The position numbers and the translations under genes are program-made. Shown here in pieces: positions 48,097 to 56,714 of a stretch of DNA of 64,000 bases. This stretch comes from Thermoanaerobaculales bacterium (GTDB lineage Bacteria; Acidobacteriota; Thermoanaerobaculia; Thermoanaerobaculales; Sulfomarinibacteraceae). Positions within the stretch are counted from its first letter, which is position 1. The number at the start of each line of letters is the position of its first letter. The DNA lies in contig DAOPQC010000004.1 in NCBI GenBank assembly GCA_035358815.1, positions 248,001 to 312,000 of the forward strand. Direction: 5' to 3'. The notes under the pieces were generated by a model. That model saw only the letters and a program-made list of their open reading frames with translations, ran no database searches and was not told the DNA's origin.

Positions 48097-48216
48097 CAAC
48101 CTCAGGACATCACATGCCAACTTCTCTCCACAGCCCGCATTCCTCAGCGACCTCCTTCGGCGCTGCCTACCGATCACTGTCGCCTGGATTCAGGAGGGCG
48201 GTGAGGAATGCGGGCT
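48097..48216 (-). repeat. Repeat family B, copy 3 with 3' extension
   Basis: On the minus strand the element begins at the elbB stop (TAGCCCGC) and ends at 48132; the terminal 15-base arms AGCCCGCATTCCTCA and TGAGGAATGCGGGCT are perfectly complementary. A further about 35 bases (TGTGGAGAGAAGTTGGCAT and on) match the sequence after copy 2 at 58092-58139. Confidence 0.85.
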
Positions 48217-48874
48217 AGGCCATGGCGAGCAGCGCGTCCACCGCCTTCTCGATGCCCGCCGCGGCCTCGGAGATCCGCGTGGCGAGCATGTAGGCCGGGG
48301 TCGACACCAGCTTGCGCTCGCGATCCACCACCAGACCGTCGACCGGGCAGCCGACGTGGCGGGCGCCCATCTTTTCGAGGGCGCCGGCGGTCGCCGGATC
48401 GTTGCCGATGGTGAGCTTCGGCTGGTGCTCGCCGAGCACCTTGGCGAGCAGCGCCGGCGCGATGCAGACCGCGGCAACCGGCTTGCCCTGGGCGTGCACC
48501 GCCCGCACCAGCCTCGCCACATCCGGGTTGACGGTGCAGTCGGGGCCGGCGAGGGCGAAGTCGCAGAGGTTCTTGGCGGCGCCGTAGCCGCCGGGGAGGA
48601 TCAGGGCGTCGAGCTCGTCGGCGCTGACCGCGGCGACGTCGCGGATCACGCCGCGCGCGATCCGCGCGGACTCGACCAGGACGTTCCTGCTCTCACCGTC
48701 CACGACCTCGCCAGTGAGGTGGTTGACGACGTGGAGCTGGGCGACGTCGGGCGCGCACAGCACCATGTCCGCCCCGCGCCGGTCGAGCGCGAGCATCGTG
48801 ATCACCGCCTCGTGGACCTCCGCACCGTCGTACACGCCGCATCCGGAGAGGATGACGCCGACCTTCTTCGCCAT
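48215..48874 (-). CDS. elbB: ElbB-type DJ-1/PfpI superfamily protein
   Basis: This 219-residue cytoplasmic protein matches ElbB (sigma cross-reacting protein 27A, a glyoxalase-like protein linked to isoprenoid synthesis): VGVILSGCGVYDGAEVHEAV at the start, DALILPGGYGAAKNLCDFA, and the nucleophile-elbow cysteine in AVCIAPALLAKVL. Length and motifs fit the family. Its stop codon is the first three bases of a family-B repeat. ATG 48874 has GGGAGGCGAGCC upstream. The physiological reaction in this organism is unknown. Confidence 0.93.
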   Translation of the reverse strand: MAKKVGVILSGCGVYDGAEVHEAVITMLALDRRGADMVLCAPDVAQLHVVNHLTGEVVDGESRNVLVESARIARGVIRDVAAVSADELDALILPGGYGAAKNLCDFALAGPDCTVNPDVARLVRAVHAQGKPVAAVCIAPALLAKVLGEHQPKLTIGNDPATAGALEKMGARHVGCPVDGLVVDRERKLVSTPAYMLATRISEAAAGIEKAVDALLAMA

Positions 48875-49016
48875 GGCTCGCCTCCCTGGGCCCCGTCTGC
48901 AGTCGACCCGGCCGCCATTCTAACGTCTCCGGACGGCGCCGCGGGCGCGCCCTTGCCGGTGGCTGCCGCGGGCTTCATACTGATCGAAGCGACCGGCGCG
49001 GTCGCCGGGGGGTGTC

Positions 49017-49769
49017 ATGCCGAAGTTCTCTCAAGGGGGCGTGGGCAGCAGCGTGGCGGTCCGGCCGGCGGAGCTCCAGATGCGCTTCCGCGACCTGCTG
49101 GAGCGGGCGTCCGAGGCTCGCGAGCCCCTCGTGGAGCGGCCGGCGCAGCTCGGCCCGTTCCTTTCCATCTCCCGCGAGGTGGGCTCGGGCGGCGCCGAAG
49201 TGGCGCGCGGGACCGGCGAGCGGATCGGGTGGTCGGTGCTGGACAAGCAGCTGGTCGAGGACCTGGCGCGACGGCTGGAGCTGTCTCCGAAGATGCTCGA
49301 GCTGCTGGACGAGACCCGCTCCAACTGGTTTCACGAGACCATGCTCAACCTCATGAACTCGAAGATCGTGCTCCAGAACTCCTATGTGTCGATCCTCGGC
49401 AAGCTCCTGCACCTGGCGGCATACGAGGGGAAGGTGATCATCGTCGGCCGCGGCAGCCATCTGCTGCTGCCGCGCGACGCCGGCCTGATGGTGCGGGTGA
49501 TCGCGCCGAGGGCGGCCCGGCTGGCGACCCTGCAGGAGCGGGAGGGCCTGGACGCCGCGGCGGCCGAGCGCCTGCTCGACGAGCTCGAGGCTGCCCGCGC
49601 CGCGTTCATCCGGCGGCACTTCCGGCGCGAGCCCGATGATCCGTCGCAGTACGACATGGTGCTCGACTCGTCGGTGTTCGGGATCGACGGCTGCGTCGAC
49701 CTGGTGTGTCGGGCGCTGGAGCTGCGCGGGCTGACGCCCAAGCCCGAGGATGTAGGATCTGGGGGTTAG
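49017..49769 (+). CDS. Cytidylate kinase-like P-loop family protein
   Basis: This 250-residue protein belongs to the AAK/cytidylate kinase-like family. Residues after about 45 read GPFLSISREVGSGGAEVARG, with the P-loop replaced by the REVGSGG form usual in this family; then WSVLDKQLVEDLARRL, KVIIVGRGSHLLLP and VRVIAPRAARLATLQERE (lid arginines). The 44-residue N-terminal extension is unusual for a plain cytidylate kinase (about 220 residues). Its substrate is uncertain. It stands alone between elbB and apaG. Confidence 0.82.
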   Translation: MPKFSQGGVGSSVAVRPAELQMRFRDLLERASEAREPLVERPAQLGPFLSISREVGSGGAEVARGTGERIGWSVLDKQLVEDLARRLELSPKMLELLDETRSNWFHETMLNLMNSKIVLQNSYVSILGKLLHLAAYEGKVIIVGRGSHLLLPRDAGLMVRVIAPRAARLATLQEREGLDAAAAERLLDELEAARAAFIRRHFRREPDDPSQYDMVLDSSVFGIDGCVDLVCRALELRGLTPKPEDVGSGG

Positions 49770-49869
49770 GGTCCAGGGCCCGCGTCCGACGTATCGCCTC
49801 CCGGCAGCCGCCACCACCCCAAACCGTCCGGGCTCGGAAGCGGAAAGGGAAGCGGAAGCGGGTCGATGC

Positions 49870-50259
49870 TCAGTTCACGGGCAGCGGCTGCGAGAGCTCG
49901 AAGGGCGCGATCTCGACCTCGAACCCGTCGCCCCCCGGGGTGACCATCTGGTAGCTGCCGTGCATGGCGCCGAAGGGAGTGGACAGCGGGCAGAACGAGG
50001 TGTACTCGAAGGTGTCGCCCGGGGAGAGAATCGGCTGCTCGCCGACCACCCCCGGCCCGGTCACCTCCTCGACCTCGCCGTGGGCGTCGGTGATGATCCA
50101 GTGGCGGCTGATCAGCTGCACCACCTCGTCGCCGTCGTTCGCGATTCTGATGCGGTAGGCGAAGAACCACAGCCGGCGCAGCGGCTCCGACCGTTCGGGC
50201 ACGAAGGTCGACTCGACCTCGACGAGGATGCCACGGGTGCGTGCCTTCGAGGTGCCCAT
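49870..50259 (-). CDS. apaG: ApaG (Co2+/Mg2+ efflux-associated) protein
   Basis: This 129-residue Fn3-like beta-sandwich protein has the ApaG hallmarks LWFFAYRIRIANDGDEVVQL, SRHWIITDAHGEVEEVTGPG, VVGEQPILSPGDTFEYTS and GAMHGSYQMV. The usual length is about 125. The upstream open frame extends to 50427, but ATG 50259 begins where the family begins. The role is poorly defined in general; it binds no known cofactor. It is divergent from the sigma factor gene. Confidence 0.95.
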   Translation of the reverse strand: MGTSKARTRGILVEVESTFVPERSEPLRRLWFFAYRIRIANDGDEVVQLISRHWIITDAHGEVEEVTGPGVVGEQPILSPGDTFEYTSFCPLSTPFGAMHGSYQMVTPGGDGFEVEIAPFELSQPLPVN

Positions 50260-50479
50260 CGTGCTCCAGTCCTGTCCCGGGCCCGCCCTGCTCCGCTGGC
50301 CGCCGCAGCCCGCCACAGGGTCGCCGGGGCGGATACACTGGGTTCCGGCCGCGCCCGGGGCCTGCCGCCGCGGGCCGACGGTGGAGAAAGGGTGCCATGA
50401 TTTCAACCCTGGCGCCACTCCCGGCATCGTATGTGGTGTGGAGGCACTGTCAACTTCGGCCGCGATCCCATCCGGGGCG

Positions 50480-51010
50480 ATGACGGCGGTGGTGCCCGCT
50501 CGCAGTGACGCGGTCCGGCGGGCGCAGGCGGGCGACCTCGAGGCCTTCGAGGAGCTCTACCGGGGCACCGTCGGCCGGGTGCACGGCCTCTGCCTGAGGA
50601 TGTGCAGGGACCCCCAGCTCGCCGAGGAGCTGACCCAGGAGAGCTACATCAGGGCGTGGCAGAAGCTGGCCAGCTTCCGCGGCGACAGCCTGTTCTCGAC
50701 CTGGCTTCACCGGATCGCGGTCAACGTTGTCCTCGGTCACTTCCGGGGCTCGCTCCGGCGGCTCGAGCCGGCCGCGGGCGACGACGCCGAGGCCTTCGAG
50801 GCGGCTGCCCCGGCGACATCGGGCCTGGCGCTCGACCTGGAGCGGGCGATCGCCGGGCTGCCCACCGGGGCGCGCGTGGCGTTCGTGCTGCATGACGTCG
50901 AGGGCTTCACCCACGACGAGATCGCGCAGCGGGCCGGGGTGGCGGTGGGGACGTCCAAGGCGCAGCTCAGCCGGGCTCGCCGCCTGCTCCGAAAGGCGCT
51001 ATCACCATGA
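50480..51010 (+). CDS. ECF sigma factor (RpoE-like)
   Basis: This 176-residue sigma factor has region 2 (FEELYRGTVGRVHGLCLRMC, AEELTQESYIRAWQKLASFR, STWLHRIAVNVVL) and region 4 (LPTGARVAFVLHDVEGFTHD, EIAQRAGVAVGTSKAQLSRA). Region 2 binds the -10, region 4 the -35. It is coupled by ATGA to the anti-sigma gene and followed by a DUF4097 protein, the usual layout of an envelope-stress ECF system. ATG 50480 is chosen from the family length; an in-frame GTG upstream cannot be excluded. Confidence 0.93.
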   Translation: MTAVVPARSDAVRRAQAGDLEAFEELYRGTVGRVHGLCLRMCRDPQLAEELTQESYIRAWQKLASFRGDSLFSTWLHRIAVNVVLGHFRGSLRRLEPAAGDDAEAFEAAAPATSGLALDLERAIAGLPTGARVAFVLHDVEGFTHDEIAQRAGVAVGTSKAQLSRARRLLRKALSP

Positions 51011-51678
51011 GATGCGACGAAGTCCTCGCGCTCCTCGACGACCACGTGGACGGCACCCTCGCGGCGGATGTCGCGGCCCGTGTCGACCACCACCTGGCGG
51101 GCTGCCCGGGCTGCGCGCGCGAGCTGGCCGCTCTGCGCCGGCTGCTCGGCCTCGCCGCCGGCCTGCCGCGCGCGATCGAGCCGTCTCGGGACCTGTGGCC
51201 AGGGATCGAGGGCAGCCTCGCGGCCCGGCAGGGCGTGGTCCGGGGGCGGTTCGGCCGCCGCTGGCAGCGCCCGCTCGCGGCTGCGGCGGCGGCTGTGGTG
51301 GCGGCAGGCGTGCTGCTGGTCGCCTACTCCCTGGGGCGCCAGCACGGAAGCGCCCGGGTGGTGCTGGCCCCGTCGGCGTCGCCGCTGGCGGTCCCGGCGG
51401 GCCTTGCCGACACCACCTTCGCCGCCGCCGAGGCGGAGTTCAGCCAGGCCCGTGACGCGCTGCTGGCGGCGCTCGAGGCCCGTCGCGGCACCATGTCGCA
51501 GGACACGCTGCGGGTCGTGGACGACAACCTGCGGCTGATCGACCAGGCGATCGAGAGGATCTCGCTCGCGCTGGTCGAGGATCCCTTGAACCCGCGGCTG
51601 GCGAACCAGCTGGCCGCGGCTTACCGGAGACAGATCGCGCTCTTGCAGCGGGCCACGGGGCTGCCCGCGGAAGCCTAA
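51007..51678 (+). CDS. Zinc-finger anti-sigma factor, membrane-anchored
   Basis: This 223-residue protein has an N-terminal ZAS zinc-binding domain (Cys3, His29, Cys33, Cys36 in HHLAGCPGC), one transmembrane helix at about 96-113 (LAAAAAAVVAAGVLLVAYSL) and a periplasmic helical tail. It should hold the sigma factor at the membrane until a signal releases it. The start overlaps the sigma stop (ATGA 51007-51010). Confidence 0.9.
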   Translation: MRCDEVLALLDDHVDGTLAADVAARVDHHLAGCPGCARELAALRRLLGLAAGLPRAIEPSRDLWPGIEGSLAARQGVVRGRFGRRWQRPLAAAAAAVVAAGVLLVAYSLGRQHGSARVVLAPSASPLAVPAGLADTTFAAAEAEFSQARDALLAALEARRGTMSQDTLRVVDDNLRLIDQAIERISLALVEDPLNPRLANQLAAAYRRQIALLQRATGLPAEA

Positions 51679-51688
51679 GGAGGATGAC

Positions 51689-52564
51689 ATGAGGAAGCTC
51701 GCAGTGTGGGCGGCGATGGCGCTGCTGGCCGCGGTGCCGGCGTGGGCGCAGAGGGACGTGAACGAGACCCGGCCGCTCAGCATGACCGGATCGGTCTCGG
51801 TGTCGAACACCGAGGGCTCGGTGAAGGTCATCGGCTGGAGCAATGCCCAGGTCGAGATCACGGGCACTCTGGGCGCCGACGTCGAGGAGCTCGAGATCGA
51901 CGGCGACTCGGCCGAGCTCAGGATCGAGGTCAAGGCGCCGGGGCACCGGGAGTGGCTCGAGACGGACCTCGTCCTCCGGGTTCCGGTTTCCGCCAGCGTC
52001 GAGGTCGAGTCGGTGAGCGCCAACATCGAGGTCGAGGGCGTAACCGGGTCCGTCGAGCTCGAGTCGGTGAGCGGCTGGGCCAGGATCTCGGGCCGGCCGG
52101 CCGAGCTCGCGGTCGAGACGGTCAGCGGCGACATCACGGTTGCGGAGTCCGCGCCCCGCACCGACCTCGAGTCGGTGAGCGGCGCGATCACCGTCCAGCA
52201 GGCGGCCGGACGGCTCTCTGCCGAGTCGGTGAGCGGCGCGATTCGGGTCGAGGGCGGATTGCTCGAGAGCGCGTCCATCGAGACCGTGTCCGGCGACATC
52301 AGCTACAGCGGCGACCTCGGCCGGGGCGGCAGCTACCAGTTCGAGAGCATGAGCGGCGGGGTCACGATCACGGTGCCGTCCGACGTCTCCGCCGGGTTCG
52401 ACGTCACCACCTTCAGTGGCGACATCGACAGCGACCTCGGGCCCAAGCCGCGACACACCAGCAAGTACACCCCGGAGCAGGAGCTCGAGTTCGTCGCCGG
52501 GGCCGGCGGCGCCGAGGTCACGGTCGAGTCGTTCTCGGGCCAGGTCAAGATCAGGACCCGGTGA
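51689..52564 (+). CDS. Exported DUF4097 beta-helix protein
   Basis: This 291-residue protein has a signal peptide (1-22) and then a repetitive right-handed beta-helix: the unit ESVSG (variants ETVSG, ESMSG) recurs about ten times, as in DUF4097 adhesin-like proteins. It starts 11 bases after the anti-sigma stop behind AAGGAGG, so it is in the same operon and may be the sensed or effector envelope component. Ligand unknown. Confidence 0.88.
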   Translation: MRKLAVWAAMALLAAVPAWAQRDVNETRPLSMTGSVSVSNTEGSVKVIGWSNAQVEITGTLGADVEELEIDGDSAELRIEVKAPGHREWLETDLVLRVPVSASVEVESVSANIEVEGVTGSVELESVSGWARISGRPAELAVETVSGDITVAESAPRTDLESVSGAITVQQAAGRLSAESVSGAIRVEGGLLESASIETVSGDISYSGDLGRGGSYQFESMSGGVTITVPSDVSAGFDVTTFSGDIDSDLGPKPRHTSKYTPEQELEFVAGAGGAEVTVESFSGQVKIRTR

Positions 52565-52769
52565 CGGCCTCGCGGCGCACCGGGAGCAGGCGCGGAAGCG
52601 GACCCGGCCAGGAGTTCGTGCCGCATTGGCCTTTTCGGCGGGCGCGGTTGACCGAGTTGTTGTCGGACGGCCACTGCGGCACGGACTCCTTCTGGTAGTT
52701 GGTCTGTTGAGGTGCGTCGAGTAGGCGAGCGGAGTGTACTCGGTGCGGCCGTGGTGGGTGGTCGGTGCA

Positions 52770-53093
52770 CTAAGCGGGCTCAGGCTCGGTCTGCAGGGAG
52801 GCAGTCACCAGCTTGAGGAGGTTGCCGCACAGGCACACGAGGGTCCATTCACCTCGGACCTTCCGCAGGCCTCGTAGCGAGAAGCGGCGGAAGCGTCGCG
52901 CTTCCTTGGTCTGACCGAACACCGGTTCTACGATGACCTTGCGGCGAGAGTAGATCTGGCGACCCTTCTTGGTGGCGAGCTTGTCCCGCATCGCGCTCCA
53001 GAGCCTGCTTTCCTGCCGACAAGGCTCCTGCTTTTCGCCTCCTCCGCCATGTGAGTCTCGATCAACGGCGAGATAGGCGTCGATCGATGTCAA
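52770..53093 (-). pseudogene. C-terminal remnant of an IS1182-like transposase
   Basis: About 107 residues remain: YSRRKVIVEPVFGQTKEARR, FRRFSLRGLRKVRGEWTLVC, then NLLKL, which is the end of DDE transposases of the IS1182/IS5-like group and includes the catalytic Glu in VEPVFGQ. The N-terminal two thirds with the first two Asp are gone, so it cannot be active. No terminal inverted repeats or target duplication were found. The surrounding 52565-52769 and 53094-53120 hold no other gene. Confidence 0.85.
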
Positions 53094-53120
53094 TTATGAG
53101 ATGGCTCTTGACTGCCCCAG

Positions 53121-53216
53121 GATGCGCCCGGCGCATCGCGAGGAGCCTGTAGGCAGAGGCCAACAAGACGATCCACATCAGGAGCGCGCACAGGGGCCTA
53201 TGCCCTACAGGCTCCT
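53121..53216. repeat. Repeat family A, copy 2, after rne
   Basis: Head palindrome GATGCGC-CCG-GCGCATC (53121-53137), 3 bases, then arms AGGAGCCTGTAGGC (53141-53154) and GCCCTACAGGCTCCT (53202-53216), which pair apart from one bulged base. The inner motifs GGCAGAGG (53152-53159) and CCTATG (53197-53202) are identical to copy 1, while the arm sequence is unrelated. It ends 10 bases from the rne stop. Confidence 0.8.
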
Positions 53217-53226
53217 AGGGGAGCCG

Positions 53227-55257
53227 CTACACCGCGCCCGGCGACTCCTCGGCGTTCGCCTTGCGGCGGCGACGGCGGCGGGGCCGGCGCTTCTTGGCCG
53301 GCTCCGTCCCCTCTCCGGCCTCGGCCGGGGCGGCCACCGGGCCATCCCCGTCGCCCTGAGGCGCGGGCTCGGCCGCCGCCTCGGCCGCGGCAGCCCCTTT
53401 CTTGTGGCGCCGTCCGCCGCGGCGGCGTCGCTTTGGCTTCGCCGGCTCGCCGGTCGGGGGCGCGCCGGCCTCGTCGGCGTCGGGCTCGTCCGCCGGCCCA
53501 CCCGCCAGGTCGGCCGCCGCGGCCGCGGACGCGGGGCTGACGGCCGGCTCGACCGCCGGCTCGGCAGCGGCAGCCCCTTTCTTGTGGCGCCGTCCCCCGC
53601 GGCGGCGTCGCTTGGCCTTCTCGGACTCGCCGGCCGCGACCGCGCCGGCGGCATCGTCAGGCTGCTCATCGCCGGGCTCGTGCTGCGCCCCCTTGCGGCG
53701 CGGGCCGGCACCGCCCGCCCCGTCCGCGAGGTCCGCGACGGTCACCGCCGGCTCGCGGGCGGTGGTGGCCTCGGGCTCGCGGTCGCGCTCGAACCACTCG
53801 ATGTTCTCCTGCGAACGGTGGAGGGCGGTCGCCGCGACCACCTCGATCCTGATGTCGAACTCCCGCTCGAGGTCCGCCAGCTCGTGCCGGTGGTCGTTCT
53901 GCAGGGCGTCTGCGAGCTCGGGGTGGAGCTCGACCCGCACCCGCTTCAGGCGGCCGGTCACGGCGCGGGTCTCGATCCGCCGCAGCAGGCTGAGGGCGAT
54001 CAGCTCGGGGCTCGCGATGCTGCCGGTCCCGCCGCAGGTCGGGCACGGGCGATGGGTGCGGAGCTTGAGCTCCTTGGTGATGCGCTGGCGGTTGATCTCG
54101 AGCAGCCCGTTGGCCGAGAGCCGGCCGACCGAGAACTTCGCGCGGTCGTCCTTCATGGCGTCGCGCAGGGTGCGCTCCACGTCGCGGCGGTGCTTCATCG
54201 AGCGCATGTCGATGAAGTCCACCACCACCAGCCCGCCGATGTCGCGCAGCCGCAGCTGGCGCGCGACCTCGGCGGCGGCCTCGAGGTTGGTGGCGGTCGC
54301 GGTGTCCTCCTGGCTCGAGGCGCCGCGGGATCGCCCCGAGTTGACGTCGATCGCGGTGAGCGCCTCGGTGCCGTCGATCACGATCGATCCGCCGGAGGGC
54401 AGGTCGACCCGGCGCTGGTAGATGCGGTCGATCTGGGGCTCGAGGTCGAAGCGGCTGAACAGCGGCATGCGCTCCGAGTAACGGGTGAGCCGTGTCTTGG
54501 CGCGCGGCATGAAGGTCTGCATGTAGCTGCTGACCTTGTCGAAGGTGTCGTCATCGTCCACCAGGACCTCGTCGATGCTGGAGTCGAGGGAGTCGCGCAG
54601 CACCTGCAGGATGAGGTCCTGGTCCGAGTAGAGCAGCCGGGGCCCCTTGCCGATCGCCGACTGCGCCTGCACCCGCTTCCACAGCCGCAGCAGGGCGCCG
54701 AGGTCGCGGTTGAGCGAGGTCTTGGGCTGGTCACCGGCGTTGGTGCGGGCGATCACCCCGAAGCCCTCGGGCAGCTCGAGCTGGTCGAGCCGCTCCCGCA
54801 GGACGCCCCTGGTCTCGCCGTTCTCGAGCTTGCGCGACACGCCGCGCGCCTCCTCGAAGGGCATCAGCACCAGGTAGCGCCCGGCGATGCTCAGGTTGGT
54901 GGTGAGCAGCGCGCCCTTGGAGCCGATGCCGTCGCGGACCACCTGGACCAGGATCGGCTTGCCCTTCTCGAGGAGCTGCTCGATGCGGGGGTGGCGGCGG
55001 TCCGGGTCGATCTTGCGCTGGACAGCGGCCGGGACCACGTCCTCGGCGCGCAGCAGGCCGTGGCGCTCGGCGCCGAAGTCGATGAAGGCGGCGTCGAGGC
55101 TCGGCTGCACGGTGACCACGACACCGCGGTAGATGTTGCCCCGGTAGAGACCGGTCTCCGAGGTGGACACCGCGTACACGTCGAGGACGCCGCGGTTGAC
55201 GATCGCCACCCGCAGCTCTTCCGGCCGGTGGGCGTTGATCAGCAGCTTGCGTGCCAT
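53227..55257 (-). CDS. Ribonuclease E/G family endoribonuclease
   Basis: This 676-residue protein cleaves single-stranded RNA for mRNA decay and rRNA processing. The catalytic core (about 1-500) has a split S1 domain (GLYRGNIYRGVVVTVQPSLD), VRDGIGSKGALLTTNLSIAG, the DNase I-like active-site text IDGTEALTAIDVNSGRSRG and VVDFIDM, and the zinc-link CPTCGGTG. The tail (about 530-676) is disordered and Arg-rich, with RRRRGGRRHKKGAAAAE present twice exactly 60 residues apart. It lies 10 bases after fabH in the same operon. The start ATG 55257 gives the typical MARKLLINA N-terminus. Confidence 0.95.
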   Translation of the reverse strand: MARKLLINAHRPEELRVAIVNRGVLDVYAVSTSETGLYRGNIYRGVVVTVQPSLDAAFIDFGAERHGLLRAEDVVPAAVQRKIDPDRRHPRIEQLLEKGKPILVQVVRDGIGSKGALLTTNLSIAGRYLVLMPFEEARGVSRKLENGETRGVLRERLDQLELPEGFGVIARTNAGDQPKTSLNRDLGALLRLWKRVQAQSAIGKGPRLLYSDQDLILQVLRDSLDSSIDEVLVDDDDTFDKVSSYMQTFMPRAKTRLTRYSERMPLFSRFDLEPQIDRIYQRRVDLPSGGSIVIDGTEALTAIDVNSGRSRGASSQEDTATATNLEAAAEVARQLRLRDIGGLVVVDFIDMRSMKHRRDVERTLRDAMKDDRAKFSVGRLSANGLLEINRQRITKELKLRTHRPCPTCGGTGSIASPELIALSLLRRIETRAVTGRLKRVRVELHPELADALQNDHRHELADLEREFDIRIEVVAATALHRSQENIEWFERDREPEATTAREPAVTVADLADGAGGAGPRRKGAQHEPGDEQPDDAAGAVAAGESEKAKRRRRGGRRHKKGAAAAEPAVEPAVSPASAAAAADLAGGPADEPDADEAGAPPTGEPAKPKRRRRGGRRHKKGAAAAEAAAEPAPQGDGDGPVAAPAEAGEGTEPAKKRRPRRRRRRKANAEESPGAV

Positions 55258-55267
55258 GTGCTCTCCG

Positions 55268-56329
55268 TCAGCAGCGGTACAGCACGGCGCCCCAGTTGAG
55301 CCCGCTGCCGAGGCCGACGAAGCAGACCAGGTCGCCGTCCTTGGCGCGACCCTGCAGGCGGGCCTCGTGGAAGGCGATCGGGATCGTGGCGGCGGTCGTG
55401 TTGCCGTAGCGCTGGATGTTGTTGAAGACCTTGTCGTCAGGGAGCCCCAGCCGCTTCTGGACCCCTTCGTTGATGCGCAGGTTGGCCTGGTGCATGATCA
55501 CGAGGTCGAGGTCGCCGAGGGCCAGGCCGTTGCGCTTGAGGATCTCGAGGGTCACCTCGGGCATCGCCGTGACCGCGAGCGCGTACACCTTGCGCCCCTC
55601 GACGATCGGCGTGATGTCGCCGGTGGCGATCATCTCCTCGCTGATGTAGGGCCGAAAGGCGCTGCCTGCGGCCTTGGTCCACAGCCGCTCGGCCTCATTG
55701 CCGTCGCAGTGGATGATGCAGTCGATGATGCCGCGATCGGTGCCCTCGACGGCCTCCACCACTGCCGCGCCGGCGCCGTCGCCAAACAGGATGGTGCGGT
55801 CGCGGAACTGGGTGTTGCGCTGGTACTGCTCGGGGCTGACCGGCCCGGCAGCGTCCCCCATCGCCACGTCCCAGCTGTGCTTGTCCCAGGGCTGGAGGCA
55901 GCTGTGGACCTCGGCGCCCACGACCAGCGCCCGGCGGTGCTGGCCGGAGCGGATCACCGCGTCAGCGAGCTGCAGCGCGTAGAGGAAGCCCGCGCACTGC
56001 TGGCGGATGTCGAGGCAGGGAATCGTGCCGAGGCCCAGCTTGCGCTGCAGGAAGGGTGACGAGCCCGGGAAGTAGTAGTCCGGGGTCATGGTGGCCAGGA
56101 CCAGGTACTCGATGGCGTCGGGCGCACAACCGGCGCTCTCCATGGCCTGGCGCGCGGCGGGAACCGCGATGTCCGAGGTCGCTTCGTCGCGCGCCGCGAA
56201 CCGACGCTCGATGATGCCGGTCCGCACCTGGATCCACTCGTCCGTGGTGTCCATGATGCGCGACAGGTCGCTGTTATCGACAGTCTTGGGGGGCACGTGC
56301 ATGCCGGTACCAGTGATTACCGCCCGCAT
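55268..56329 (-). CDS. 3-oxoacyl-ACP synthase III family protein (FabH-like)
   Basis: This 353-residue thiolase-fold enzyme has the catalytic triad Cys (DIRQQCAGFLYAL), His (LVIMHQANLRINEGV) and Asn (QRYGNTTAATIPIAF). KASIII starts fatty acid synthesis by condensing acetyl-CoA with malonyl-ACP. It is longer than E. coli FabH (317) because of insertions near VHSCLQPWDKHSWDVAMGDA, so a specialised KASIII-like role (OleA- or DarB-type) is possible. ATG 56329 has GAGGAGGGG upstream and a TATAGT box 20 bases before it. Confidence 0.9.
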   Translation of the reverse strand: MRAVITGTGMHVPPKTVDNSDLSRIMDTTDEWIQVRTGIIERRFAARDEATSDIAVPAARQAMESAGCAPDAIEYLVLATMTPDYYFPGSSPFLQRKLGLGTIPCLDIRQQCAGFLYALQLADAVIRSGQHRRALVVGAEVHSCLQPWDKHSWDVAMGDAAGPVSPEQYQRNTQFRDRTILFGDGAGAAVVEAVEGTDRGIIDCIIHCDGNEAERLWTKAAGSAFRPYISEEMIATGDITPIVEGRKVYALAVTAMPEVTLEILKRNGLALGDLDLVIMHQANLRINEGVQKRLGLPDDKVFNNIQRYGNTTAATIPIAFHEARLQGRAKDGDLVCFVGLGSGLNWGAVLYRC

Positions 56330-56348
56330 GACCCCTCCTCTCGGAGGC

Positions 56349-56354
56349 ACTATA
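56349..56354 (-). promoter_or_regulatory. TATAGT -10 box of the fabH-rne operon
   Basis: On the minus strand, with a predicted TSS near 56342 and a leader of about 13 bases that carries GAGGAGGGG. Confidence 0.55.
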
Positions 56355-56404
56355 GCCTATGAATTCGGGCAGGATGCGACGTTTTCGACGTCTTTGCGCG
56401 GCTT

Positions 56405-56700
56405 CCGCTCGTTCCCGTACCCGTTCCCGTACCCGTTCCCGACGGGACGCCCTTCGCGTCCCTCCCGTACGTTGCCCGGCGCTCAGACGCGCCGGCTCCC
56501 ACCGCCGCCGCCGACCAGGCATCGCCGCGGATCGTCGAGAACAGCGGGGGCAGCGGTCTTCGGGAACGGGAACGGGAACGGGCTGGGGGACCGGCGCGGA
56601 TCATCGGGAACGGGAACGGGAACGGGATCGGGAACGAGGTGGGACGGTCGCCCTATCCCCCAGATCCTAGATCCTATTCCCTGGGTGGGCGGGGGTCCGT
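56405..56700. repeat. Facing family D arms followed by a family E copy
   Basis: C-rich arm CGTTCCCGTACCCGTTCCCG (from 56409) faces G-rich arms at 56562-56580 and 56606-56636 (GGGAACGGGAACGGGAACGG). Next comes CCCCCAGATCCTAGATCCTA (56655-56674) with TTCCCTGGGTGGGCGGGGG, a match to the sequences at 24361 and 31210. No gene is seen in 56330-56714. Confidence 0.8.
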
Positions 56701-56702
56701 GC

Positions 56703-56708
56703 TATCGT
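56703..56708 (+). promoter_or_regulatory. TATCGT -10 box, leaderless start
   Basis: TATCGT, six bases (ctggcc), then GTG 56715 of ccmA. Confidence 0.5.
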
Positions 56709-56714
56709 CTGGCC

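Noticed and set aside
52565..53226. Complete insertion sequence
   Set aside because: Only the last 107 residues of the transposase remain and no terminal inverted repeats or duplicated target were found.
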